Below are positions 54,486 to 64,000 of a stretch of DNA of 64,000 nt, one piece after another. Position numbers and translations under genes: made by a program. Below the pieces are notes generated by a model. The model saw only the letters and a program-made list of their open reading frames with translations. It had not been told where the DNA came from and searched no databases. The DNA lies in assembly GCF_004337365.2 (NCBI RefSeq), contig NZ_CP044016.1, forward strand, positions 4,073,507-4,137,506, given 5' to 3'. This stretch comes from Rhizosphaericola mali (GTDB lineage Bacteria > Bacteroidota > Bacteroidia > Chitinophagales > Chitinophagaceae). The first letter of the stretch is position 1; the number at the start of each line of letters is the position of its first letter.

Positions 54486-56075
54486 TTAATAGCCTGTATT
54501 TTGAGTTAAATTGGTGTTGGTAGTCACATCGTTTAATGGTAGAGGGTAAATATCTCTATAACTAGAAGTACCAATACCGCTAGCATTACCACCTTTCCAA
54601 GGCCATACATAGGAGGAGCCAGTGAACATACCGTAACGTATCAAATCAGTACGACGTGTTGCTTCCCAATACATTTCTCTCATTTTTTCAGACAAAAGAT
54701 CTGTTAATGTGATCGAACCAAAATTGCCAGATGTACTTCCGTATGCTCTTTGTCTCAATAAATTGACATAAGCCAATGCTTGGGATGTAGATCCTCCAGC
54801 TCCTCCACGCAATACGGCCTCTGCATAATTTAAATACACTTCTGCCAATCTAAATAAAGGAAAATCAGTAGAGCAATAAGTTCCTCCAATGGAGGCAGGC
54901 GTTGCTCCTGTTGAGGTAAGATTTGTCCATTTTGTCAAAGCGTAACCTTGTGTAAAAGTGCTCGGGTCGGTAATAGTTGTCGTACTTGAGCTAGTTATAT
55001 AAAACATGGCTCTTGTATCAGTTGCACCAGTATTATCCGTAAAACTATTTGGCAATGGAGAGCGACTTCTATTACCACCCCAGCCTCCAGTTGGAATTCC
55101 GAATTTAGTAGGTCCCATTGCGGAGCTTACTTCTGCATTGATGATATAAGTAGTTCCTCCATAGTTCTGCGTATTCACACCGTCATAGTTGATAGTGAGA
55201 ATTTCTTCGTTATTGTTTAGATTGTTGTCTCCTTTAAACAAATTGGCATAAGTTGTATTTAAAGAATAGCCAGCATCAATTACTTTAGAGGAATATAAAA
55301 TTGCGCTATCGTATTTAGTAGTACCTGTATACACACCTGCATTCAAATACAATCTGGATAATAAAGCCCAATCTGCACCTTGATCTGCTCTACCATATTC
55401 ATTATCTCTTGCGGTTACCAGACTATCTTCTATATCTAAAAGTTCAGTTTCTACATATTTAAATAAATCAGCTCTTTTAATTTGTGGTGGATTAGTTGTA
55501 CCGATCGTGCTATATTCTGTTACGAAAGGAGGATTACCAAACATATCCATCAAGACCCAATATTGATAAGCACGGATAAATCTTGCTTCGGCTCTATATT
55601 GTTTTATTAAACCAAGTGAGTCACTAGAAATATTTCTAGCAGATAATTTATCATCTGTAGATTCTTTCAAAAATTCATTGGCAATAGTTATTTGATAAAT
55701 ACTTCTTGTATATAAACCAAGTAGAAATGTATTGCTTGATGTCCAAGTGCTGTAATTTAAATCAGGAATACCTACATCTTGCCATGAACATATTGCTTCG
55801 TCTGTCGGCAACTCTTGTGCCATCCAATATAATCTTAAGAAATCAGAAGTTCCTGCATCTATTCCTCCTAAGTCAGAACTTGCTGGACCTTGGCTACTTG
55901 TAACTGCATAGCTTGCATATACTTTGACCAAACCTTCTTTGTATGCTGCGGCACTTGTATATATGTTATCTGCTGTTACGGAGTTAAGTTGAGTAAGGTT
56001 GAGATCCTTTTTGCAAGAAGCAAATCCAACAAGTGATCCTAAAATGGCTATATATAATTTATTAACAATTTTCAT
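54486..56075 (-). CDS. SusD-type starch-binding lipoprotein
   Basis: A 529-residue RagB/SusD lipoprotein; the lipobox GFASC (about 17-21) follows MKIVNKLYIAILGSLV. N-terminal NIYTSAAAYKEGLVKVYASYAVTSSQGP and the TPR helices with KQYRAEARFIRAYQYWVLMDMFGNPPFV are standard. The C-terminal SusD domain has FPLFRLAEVYLNYAEAVLRGG, SEKMREMYWEATRRTDLIRYG and IYPLPLNDVTTNTNLTQNTGY. It would bind alpha-glucan helices at the surface as lid of the SusC barrel. It lies 37 bp after susC. Confidence 0.94.
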   Translation of the reverse strand: MKIVNKLYIAILGSLVGFASCKKDLNLTQLNSVTADNIYTSAAAYKEGLVKVYASYAVTSSQGPASSDLGGIDAGTSDFLRLYWMAQELPTDEAICSWQDVGIPDLNYSTWTSSNTFLLGLYTRSIYQITIANEFLKESTDDKLSARNISSDSLGLIKQYRAEARFIRAYQYWVLMDMFGNPPFVTEYSTIGTTNPPQIKRADLFKYVETELLDIEDSLVTARDNEYGRADQGADWALLSRLYLNAGVYTGTTKYDSAILYSSKVIDAGYSLNTTYANLFKGDNNLNNNEEILTINYDGVNTQNYGGTTYIINAEVSSAMGPTKFGIPTGGWGGNRSRSPLPNSFTDNTGATDTRAMFYITSSSTTTITDPSTFTQGYALTKWTNLTSTGATPASIGGTYCSTDFPLFRLAEVYLNYAEAVLRGGAGGSTSQALAYVNLLRQRAYGSTSGNFGSITLTDLLSEKMREMYWEATRRTDLIRYGMFTGSSYVWPWKGGNASGIGTSSYRDIYPLPLNDVTTNTNLTQNTGY

Positions 56076-56112
56076 ATGTATCTATTTAAAAGATGAAATC
56101 TTTCTATTTGTC

Positions 56113-59079
56113 TTAAAATTTTAGATTTAATGATAATGCATACACTCTAGGGCGAGGATATAAATTATAATCTATACCTGCAGAACTATTAGATTCTGGA
56201 TCTAATCCTGGATAATGTGTAATTAAAAACACGTTTTGAACTGTACCAGATACAGTTAAATTCATATCTGGATGTTTTTTAGAAATATCTTGAAAATTGT
56301 ATCCTAAAGACAGATTATCCATTCTGATAAATGAGGCATTGTACACATAATAATCTGAGAAATATTGAGGTGTGTGGAAATTAGTATTCAATAAATCAAC
56401 GGTTGCATTATTGATTGCATCAGTAGTTGTGTTGTTGACATTTGCCCAATTGTCAAAATTTGATCTTACATTGTCGTACATGTAATTACCGACATTCGCT
56501 CTGATTGTAGTTGCTAATGTCCAGTTTTTGTATCCAAAATTTGTGGAGAATCCGAATGTGGATTTGGCTTGCGGACTTTTGTAATAATACATATCATTGG
56601 AATTGATCACTCCATCTTTATTTCTATCTACATAAGCTCCTTCAACAGGTTTGCCGCTTTTGTCATATACTTGTTGGTATACATTGAATACATAAGGAGT
56701 ATAACCAACAGCCCATCTTTGTATCATATTTCCTGTACCACCAGCTATAGAACCTACTGTAACTGAATAGCTTGGGTCATTATTATTTAACTGAGAAATC
56801 GTTGTATTGTATTTGGAATAGTTAAAAGATACAGTCCAGTTGATATCTCTTTTACGAATAACATCCGCAGAGATATTCAATTCTAAACCTTGGTTTTTCA
56901 TTTTTCCAACGTTGGCATATAGGTAGTTGCTGAAGTTACTTCCGACAGAAACAGGTATATTTCCTAACAAGTCAGACGTATTTTTCCAATAATAATCTGC
57001 AGTTACAGTAATTAGATTATTTAAAAATCCTAAATCCAATCCAATATTTGTGGTAAGAGATTTTTCCCATTTAAGGTTTTTGTTATACGCATTAGGAGAG
57101 TAGTAGGAGTAATAGCTGTCTCCAATTTGATATTCTCCTGTAGATTGACTTCCATAATAAGTATTTTGGTAAGAATAACTACTGCCTATATCTTGTTGTC
57201 CTGTTAGACCATAACTTAATCTAAGCTTTAAATCGGACAACCATTTTTTAGCTGGTTCCATGAAATTTTCTTCGATCGCTCTCCAAGTTAAACCAACGGA
57301 AGGGAAATAACCATATCGATTATCTGGTGCAAATCTTGAAGAACCATCACGTCTAACTGTTCCTGACAAAATATACTTGTTGTCATAAGTATAGATCAAT
57401 CTCGCATAATACGATAACATTCTATTTTGATCAATGCTTAAAGGATATGTTGGATGCGTAAGGATCGTAGTGTCATCCGCTTCGTATGTATTGTAGTTAT
57501 TTGTTTTTGTGGAGAAAGTATAATAACCATAACCAGCTACCGCATTAATGTTACTTTTTCCTAAATCTTTATTATAGCTTAAGAAAGCCTCTAATGTGTA
57601 ATTATCATACACATTTCTTGATCGGGAACTATTTCCATCAGTAGAAAAAGCTTCAGATGCATCTGCAAAAATCAATTTCTTTCCATTCGATCTAGTGATA
57701 TCGTAACCAGCATTTACATTCACATGTAAATCAGGCAAAAAGTGCACTTTATAATCCAATTGTAAGTTGCCAATACTTCTTACTGCTTGACCCGTATTGT
57801 TTTGCATATTTAGTAAGGAAACAGGATTACGCCCAGCAAGGGATTTTATTGTTCCGTCGGCATTCATCCATTCGAAATAACCTCCATACGGATTGGTCTT
57901 GTCATATACTGGTTGCGTTGGATCAAATTGAATCGCAGCTGCAATTGCTCCTTGATTGGCAAAGAAAGATTTCGTTAAACTTCCTTTCAAATTCAAATTA
58001 ACGGACAAATGATTGTCAAAGAATTTTGGACTCAAATTCAATGCAGTAGAAATTCTCTGCATATTATCTCTTTTCAAAATACCACTTTGGTTTAAATAGC
58101 CTGCAGAAAAGCGAATTGGCAGCCATTTATGTATGTTTCCTGCCACACTGAAATTATTATCTGTGGAGAATGCAGTTCTATATATTTCTTTTTGCCAATT
58201 GGTATTTGCTGTTCCTAATAAAGCTTTATGTGCATCATCGCCATATTCATTGATATAATCGCGCATTTGGTCACCAGACATGACATCTACTAATTTGGCT
58301 GCTTTTGAGAGACTATTTGTAGAGCTAAAATTATATACAGGTTTACCGCTTTTGCCTTTTTTGGTAGTAATTAATATAACACCATTAGATGCTCTTGAAC
58401 CATATATTGCCGTTGCATTGGCATCTTTTAATACTGTAAAAGTTTCAATATCATTGGGGTTAATGGTTGCTAATGGATTGGCAACGTTTCCGATAGATCC
58501 GGTTGTCATAGGTACACCGTCGATTACATATAATGGATCGTTCGTTGCACTTAAAGATGCTCCGCCACGTATACGTACCGTACTTCCTGCACCAGGCTGA
58601 CCACTATTCAATGTGATCTGCACGCCGGCAGCTTTGCCTTGAATTAATTGTTCTGGTGTTGCAACTAATCCTTTATTAAAATCTTTAGCAGAAATGGTAG
58701 TAACAGAGCCAGTAAGATCTTTTTTCTTACTTGTGCCATAACCGATTACAACGACTTCATTTAGATCTGCACCTAGAGGAGCAAGATATACACTAAAGTC
58801 TCCAGCACCTAAAGTGATTTCTTTATTTGTAAAACCTACTAAGGCAAATTGTAATTTTTTGCCTGCAATATTTTGGTTTGCTGGAATTTTGAATTGCCCA
58901 TTCTCATCTGAAGTAAAATCTTCGTTTAATGCTGGTAATCTAACGGTAACTCCTGATAGTGCCGAGCTATCTTTAGAATTATAGATTTTACCGACAATAC
59001 TGTCTTTCTGTGCAGAGGCATGAATACTCAAGCAAAGCAATGGAAAACTAAGCAAGGAGAACAATCGAACTCTTTTCAT
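56113..59079 (-). CDS. SusC-type TonB-linked starch oligosaccharide transporter
   Basis: A 988-residue importer: signal peptide (about 1-23, ending ASAQ), CarboxypepD_reg domain (about 27-95), TonB-box-like DLNEVVVIGYGTSKKKDLTGS (split here as usual before the plug), plug with TPEQLIQGKAAGVQITL, DPLYVIDGVPM and IYGSRASNGVILITTKKGK, then the barrel ending YALSLNLKF. First gene of the alpha-glucan operon. Its promoter and a LacI-type operator lie in the 138-bp gap upstream. It takes up maltooligosaccharides judging from the enzymes that follow. Confidence 0.94.
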   Translation of the reverse strand: MKRVRLFSLLSFPLLCLSIHASAQKDSIVGKIYNSKDSSALSGVTVRLPALNEDFTSDENGQFKIPANQNIAGKKLQFALVGFTNKEITLGAGDFSVYLAPLGADLNEVVVIGYGTSKKKDLTGSVTTISAKDFNKGLVATPEQLIQGKAAGVQITLNSGQPGAGSTVRIRGGASLSATNDPLYVIDGVPMTTGSIGNVANPLATINPNDIETFTVLKDANATAIYGSRASNGVILITTKKGKSGKPVYNFSSTNSLSKAAKLVDVMSGDQMRDYINEYGDDAHKALLGTANTNWQKEIYRTAFSTDNNFSVAGNIHKWLPIRFSAGYLNQSGILKRDNMQRISTALNLSPKFFDNHLSVNLNLKGSLTKSFFANQGAIAAAIQFDPTQPVYDKTNPYGGYFEWMNADGTIKSLAGRNPVSLLNMQNNTGQAVRSIGNLQLDYKVHFLPDLHVNVNAGYDITRSNGKKLIFADASEAFSTDGNSSRSRNVYDNYTLEAFLSYNKDLGKSNINAVAGYGYYTFSTKTNNYNTYEADDTTILTHPTYPLSIDQNRMLSYYARLIYTYDNKYILSGTVRRDGSSRFAPDNRYGYFPSVGLTWRAIEENFMEPAKKWLSDLKLRLSYGLTGQQDIGSSYSYQNTYYGSQSTGEYQIGDSYYSYYSPNAYNKNLKWEKSLTTNIGLDLGFLNNLITVTADYYWKNTSDLLGNIPVSVGSNFSNYLYANVGKMKNQGLELNISADVIRKRDINWTVSFNYSKYNTTISQLNNNDPSYSVTVGSIAGGTGNMIQRWAVGYTPYVFNVYQQVYDKSGKPVEGAYVDRNKDGVINSNDMYYYKSPQAKSTFGFSTNFGYKNWTLATTIRANVGNYMYDNVRSNFDNWANVNNTTTDAINNATVDLLNTNFHTPQYFSDYYVYNASFIRMDNLSLGYNFQDISKKHPDMNLTVSGTVQNVFLITHYPGLDPESNSSAGIDYNLYPRPRVYALSLNLKF

Positions 59080-59134
59080 ACTTATTGTTTATTTGTAAAA
59101 TGGCATCCGGTAATGAAACTTAGGAAACGATACC

Positions 59135-59146
59135 GGTAACGTTCCC
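59135..59146. promoter_or_regulatory. LacI-type operator in the susC leader
   Basis: GGTAACGTTCCC, centred on ACGT and matching the perfect operator before GH97 in 11 of 12 positions. On the susC strand it lies just downstream of the predicted transcription start, so a bound repressor would block elongation. Confidence 0.75.
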
Positions 59147-59158
59147 GAAATAATTTTG

Positions 59159-59189
59159 CAAACGTAAAGCTAATTTTTAAACTAACAAA
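59159..59189 (-). promoter_or_regulatory. Promoter of the alpha-glucan susC operon
   Basis: On the minus strand: TTTG (59189-59186), 19 bp, TACGTTTG (59166-59159). The start codon at 59079 is about 70 nt after the predicted transcription start. Confidence 0.7.
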
Positions 59190-59217
59190 CGTTTTTTAGC
59201 AAAAAATTAAAAAATTA

Positions 59218-60237
59218 TTAAATCTTTCTTGTGGATTCTCGATGTATAATTTCTGATTTCAACTCAATGGGTGCAAAATTTTCCTCTAAATGTGTAGATT
59301 TTAAGATGCCAAATAGTTGTTGCGCAGCTTTTTGTCCCATTTTAAATGCGGGTTGTGTAATAGTAGAAAGAGATGGATTTAGTAAATCCGCAATTTCCAA
59401 ACTTGAAAAACCAATGATTTTTACTTCTTCGGGTATACGAATTTTATTTGCATGACATACACGATAGGAAACAACAGCCAATCTTTCCACTGCTGTAAGA
59501 ATCGCATCTGGCTTCATTTTTTTTATTAAGTTCTCAATAATATAAAAGCTGATTTCTCGATCATTGTCACATTCTACAATTAATTGATTATCAATAGAAA
59601 TATTGAATTCTTTCAATGCATCTAAATAGCCTTCAAGTCTTTTCCTTCCAATGGAATGCTCTTTGTCAATCACTAGAAATGCTATTTTTTCAGCCCCTCT
59701 TTCTATTAAATCTTTGGTCGCTTGATAACTACTTTGGTAATCATTATTGATAATTTTGGGTAAGGCGTATTCATCGTAAACCCGATCAAAAAAGACCAAT
59801 GGAATTTTCTTTTTGATGATATTGGTGATGTGCGCATTCTTTTTTCCCTCACCAGTGGCAGAGATAATCATTCCGTCCACACGACCATTTAAAAGATTTT
59901 CCACGATCGATTGTTCCTTTTCGTAACTGCTATCAGTAACATACACCAATGTATGATATTGATGCGCTCGCGTTACCTGCTCGATCCCCTTGACTGCTTG
60001 AGAGAAAAAGTTATTGGCTAATTCAGGTAAAACAATCGCAATTGTATTGGTGGTTTTTTCTCGTAATGAACTTGCGTATAGATTGGGATGATAGTTCAAT
60101 TCCTTCGCTTTTGCCAAAATTTTCTCTTTCGTATCTGGATTGATATCCGAATTATTTCTAAATGCACGAGAGATCGTAGATGTACTTAGATTTAGAGCTT
60201 TGGCGAGTTGTTTTATATTAATGCTTGGATTCTCCAT
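59218..60237 (-). CDS. LacI-family transcriptional regulator of the alpha-glucan locus
   Basis: A 339-residue repressor-type protein. The N-terminal helix-turn-helix is INIKQLAKALNLSTSTISRA (about residues 6-26), followed by the hinge region with NYHPNLYASSLREKTTNTI, and a periplasmic-binding-protein-like effector domain (IAIVLPELANNFFSQAVKGIE, GRVDGMIIS, IPLVFFDRVYDEYALPKI, FSSLEIADLLNPSLSTITQP). LacI proteins bind palindromes with a central CG; two such operators flank this gene. Effector is probably maltose or a related sugar (inference). In Bacteroides the starch locus uses SusR instead, so this is the LacI-controlled type of glucan locus. Confidence 0.93.
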   Translation of the reverse strand: MENPSINIKQLAKALNLSTSTISRAFRNNSDINPDTKEKILAKAKELNYHPNLYASSLREKTTNTIAIVLPELANNFFSQAVKGIEQVTRAHQYHTLVYVTDSSYEKEQSIVENLLNGRVDGMIISATGEGKKNAHITNIIKKKIPLVFFDRVYDEYALPKIINNDYQSSYQATKDLIERGAEKIAFLVIDKEHSIGRKRLEGYLDALKEFNISIDNQLIVECDNDREISFYIIENLIKKMKPDAILTAVERLAVVSYRVCHANKIRIPEEVKIIGFSSLEIADLLNPSLSTITQPAFKMGQKAAQQLFGILKSTHLEENFAPIELKSEIIHRESTRKI

Positions 60238-60265
60238 GAACTTTTCGATAAGGCAGCTAAAGTAA

Positions 60266-62494
<2,229 letters not shown>

Positions 62495-62522
62495 TATTTA
62501 TACAAACCACAACACATGAGAA

Positions 62523-62549
62523 GGCCGCAGTCATCGACTGCGGTTTTTT
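62523..62549 (+). terminator. Intrinsic terminator after GH97
   Basis: 8-bp GC-rich stem CCGCAGTC/GACTGCGG with a 3-nt loop and T6 tail. Confidence 0.88.
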
Positions 62550-62597
62550 GTTTTAGGGTTAGTTTTTGTATATTTAATCAAGAAATAATTAGAGAAA

Positions 62598-63989
62598 ATG
62601 AGAAAACTACTACTAGTAATTACAGGATTTTATTGTCTTTTGAATATTTGTTTTGCCCAAGACTCAGTCCCCAAATTGACAGGAAATATCAAAATTTCCA
62701 TTAAAGAAGGTTCTATTGAATCTGATTTAAAATTGGAAAATATTCCACATTTAGAAGATTACTACATACGACTAAATAAAGGGATGAATGTATTAAACTG
62801 GAAAAGCTTAGATGGTAAGGGGTTTTTATTACATGCTTCGGTGGAGTATGATAAAGATAGCTTCCAAACTGGAGAATCTATGGCTTACTACTTTCTAGAT
62901 AATACCAGAAAAAGAAAATATTTACCTAATAATTTAGAAGTAAAATACGTTGGAAAATTCCCAGTAGTGAAGGATACTTTAAACGACAATTATATGTTGT
63001 CTGATTGGAAAGGTAATATTGCTTTTAATAGTTACTCTCTAAGAACGGACGGTGCCCAATCAAGTTGGTATCCCATTTTGTACGATATTAAGAAAGATTT
63101 GCCATATGATAATATTACCTATGATATAAATGTTAGTTGTATTGATTGTAAAGTATTATATGTAAATGGTAGTGCTCCTTTGAATTCTAATAAGGGGCAA
63201 TTTGAAAGCAAGAATCCAGTTCCAATTAACTTGTATTGTGGAGACTTTAAGTACAAAGAGATTGATTCCATTTATTTTTTAAATCCAGATTTAAATAAAA
63301 ATCAACTCGATAGCCTTGGCAGAGATATCGACAAGTATAAAAAATATTATCAGCAAACTTTTGCCATTCCTTACAAAGATGCATTTACATTAATCCATAC
63401 TACTCCTTTGAGTAAACGTAATGCTTGGAGCTTTGCATCTTTTCCAAGTGTCGTTAATATTGGTTTTGGTAAATATGGATTACAATTATATCTGGACTCT
63501 GCTAATAGATTAACGATTGCACACGAACTGGCTCATTATTATTTTGGAAATTATAGAAAATTCAATGATGTATTAGGTGATATGATGTTGGAAGGTTTTA
63601 CAGAATATACAGGAATGCAGCTCATGAGAAATCTGATTAGTCCTAATATTTATAATAAAATATTGACTCAAAAAATAAATATATTGAAAGATTTTCAAGC
63701 CGTTCCTTTTGGAAAAATAAAGGTGAGTAGTGATTTTCAAAATAGAGAATTATATGTTTACTATTACGCACCAGTTATTTTTACTGCAATTGAAAAAATC
63801 ATTGGAACAGACAATATGAATTCGTGGTTGAAAAATATTTTGAATAACAAAGAGAAAACTACAAACTACGCATTTCTATCCGGGACTTTGAAAAACGTAA
63901 TAGGAGAACAAAAATTTGCGGAAATTGAGTCTCAATTATTGACATCTGATATTTCAAAAAGTAACGCAATTGAGTTAATATCCAAATAA
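62598..63989 (+). CDS. Secreted M1-family (gluzincin) peptidase-like protein lacking GAMEN
   Basis: A 463-residue exported protein (signal peptide about 1-20, ending CFAQ). The zinc signature HELAH-x18-E is complete: His309, Glu310, His313 and Glu332 in MLEGFTEYTG, exactly the M1 spacing. The N-terminal half is beta-rich, as in M1 peptidases. The GAMEN exopeptidase motif expected 25-35 residues before the zinc site is not seen; the region reads NAWSFASFPSVVNIGFG. An aminopeptidase role is therefore doubtful, and it may be an endopeptidase-like or divergent member. ATG 62598 follows a short gap after the GH97 terminator. Its stop is 11 bp from the window end. Confidence 0.75.
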   Translation: MRKLLLVITGFYCLLNICFAQDSVPKLTGNIKISIKEGSIESDLKLENIPHLEDYYIRLNKGMNVLNWKSLDGKGFLLHASVEYDKDSFQTGESMAYYFLDNTRKRKYLPNNLEVKYVGKFPVVKDTLNDNYMLSDWKGNIAFNSYSLRTDGAQSSWYPILYDIKKDLPYDNITYDINVSCIDCKVLYVNGSAPLNSNKGQFESKNPVPINLYCGDFKYKEIDSIYFLNPDLNKNQLDSLGRDIDKYKKYYQQTFAIPYKDAFTLIHTTPLSKRNAWSFASFPSVVNIGFGKYGLQLYLDSANRLTIAHELAHYYFGNYRKFNDVLGDMMLEGFTEYTGMQLMRNLISPNIYNKILTQKINILKDFQAVPFGKIKVSSDFQNRELYVYYYAPVIFTAIEKIIGTDNMNSWLKNILNNKEKTTNYAFLSGTLKNVIGEQKFAEIESQLLTSDISKSNAIELISK

Positions 63990-64000
63990 GGTATTTTCCC

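Overview
The window is chromosomal DNA of a low-GC Bacteroidota, most likely of the family Chitinophagaceae (inference). The evidence is four SusC/SusD-type outer-membrane uptake pairs, promoters of the Bacteroidetes form TTTG-N17..21-TAnnTTTG, weak Shine-Dalgarno sequences with several TTG starts, an LpxR-like lipid A deacylase, and many secreted proteins with type I or lipoprotein signals. I see no tRNA, rRNA, CRISPR array, insertion sequence or prophage.

Region 1 (1-7.6 kb): the tail of one endonuclease/exonuclease/phosphatase-family membrane protein and a tandem paralog whose N-terminus is out of frame at a T9 run, then cysS, gcvT, an RlpA-like lipoprotein, and a three-gene surface-sugar group (GT4 transferase, WlbA-like oxidoreductase, GT2 transferase). 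Region 2 (7.6-13.7 kb): on the minus strand ftsE, fabD, a coiled-coil protein and pheT; on the plus strand an Omp85-type barrel protein and a small unknown gene. Region 3 (13.7-24.8 kb): a replication-origin-like neighbourhood. An AT-rich intergenic stretch before nadA carries a cluster of DnaA boxes (two exact), and about 4 kb away two perfect parS sites sit inside longer perfect palindromes between mnmG and ybeY. feoA, nadD, a porin-like gene, hflX, a Rieske protein, dnaN, recX and an lpxR-like gene follow.

Region 4 (24.9-41.2 kb): three consecutive SusC/SusD units with no degradative enzyme, the first with a DUF1735-type lipoprotein. The second and third share a nearly identical promoter, and each has a terminator-like hairpin in its leader roughly 100 nt after the predicted start of transcription. 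Region 5 (41.3-45.5 kb, minus strand): fructosamine-kinase-like and PepE genes, and a LytS/LytTR two-component system with a LURP-one-like gene.

Region 6 (45.7-62.5 kb): a complete alpha-glucan (starch/maltodextrin) utilisation locus. Divergent from a GH97 alpha-glucosidase lies a LacI-family regulator, followed by susC, susD, a SusE-like lipoprotein, a GH13 neopullulanase-like enzyme, beta-phosphoglucomutase, a GH65 phosphorylase, a second GH13 and an MFS sugar transporter. Two matching palindromic operators (core GGnAACGTTCCC), one in the susC leader and one in the GH97 leader, join the two arms into one regulon. The proposed flow is: surface capture and import by SusCDE, periplasmic hydrolysis by GH13 and GH97 enzymes, inner-membrane import by the MFS carrier, then GH65 phosphorolysis of maltose to glucose plus beta-glucose-1-phosphate and conversion of the latter to glucose-6-phosphate by PgmB. 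The window ends with a secreted M1-peptidase-like protein that keeps the zinc signature but has no visible GAMEN motif.
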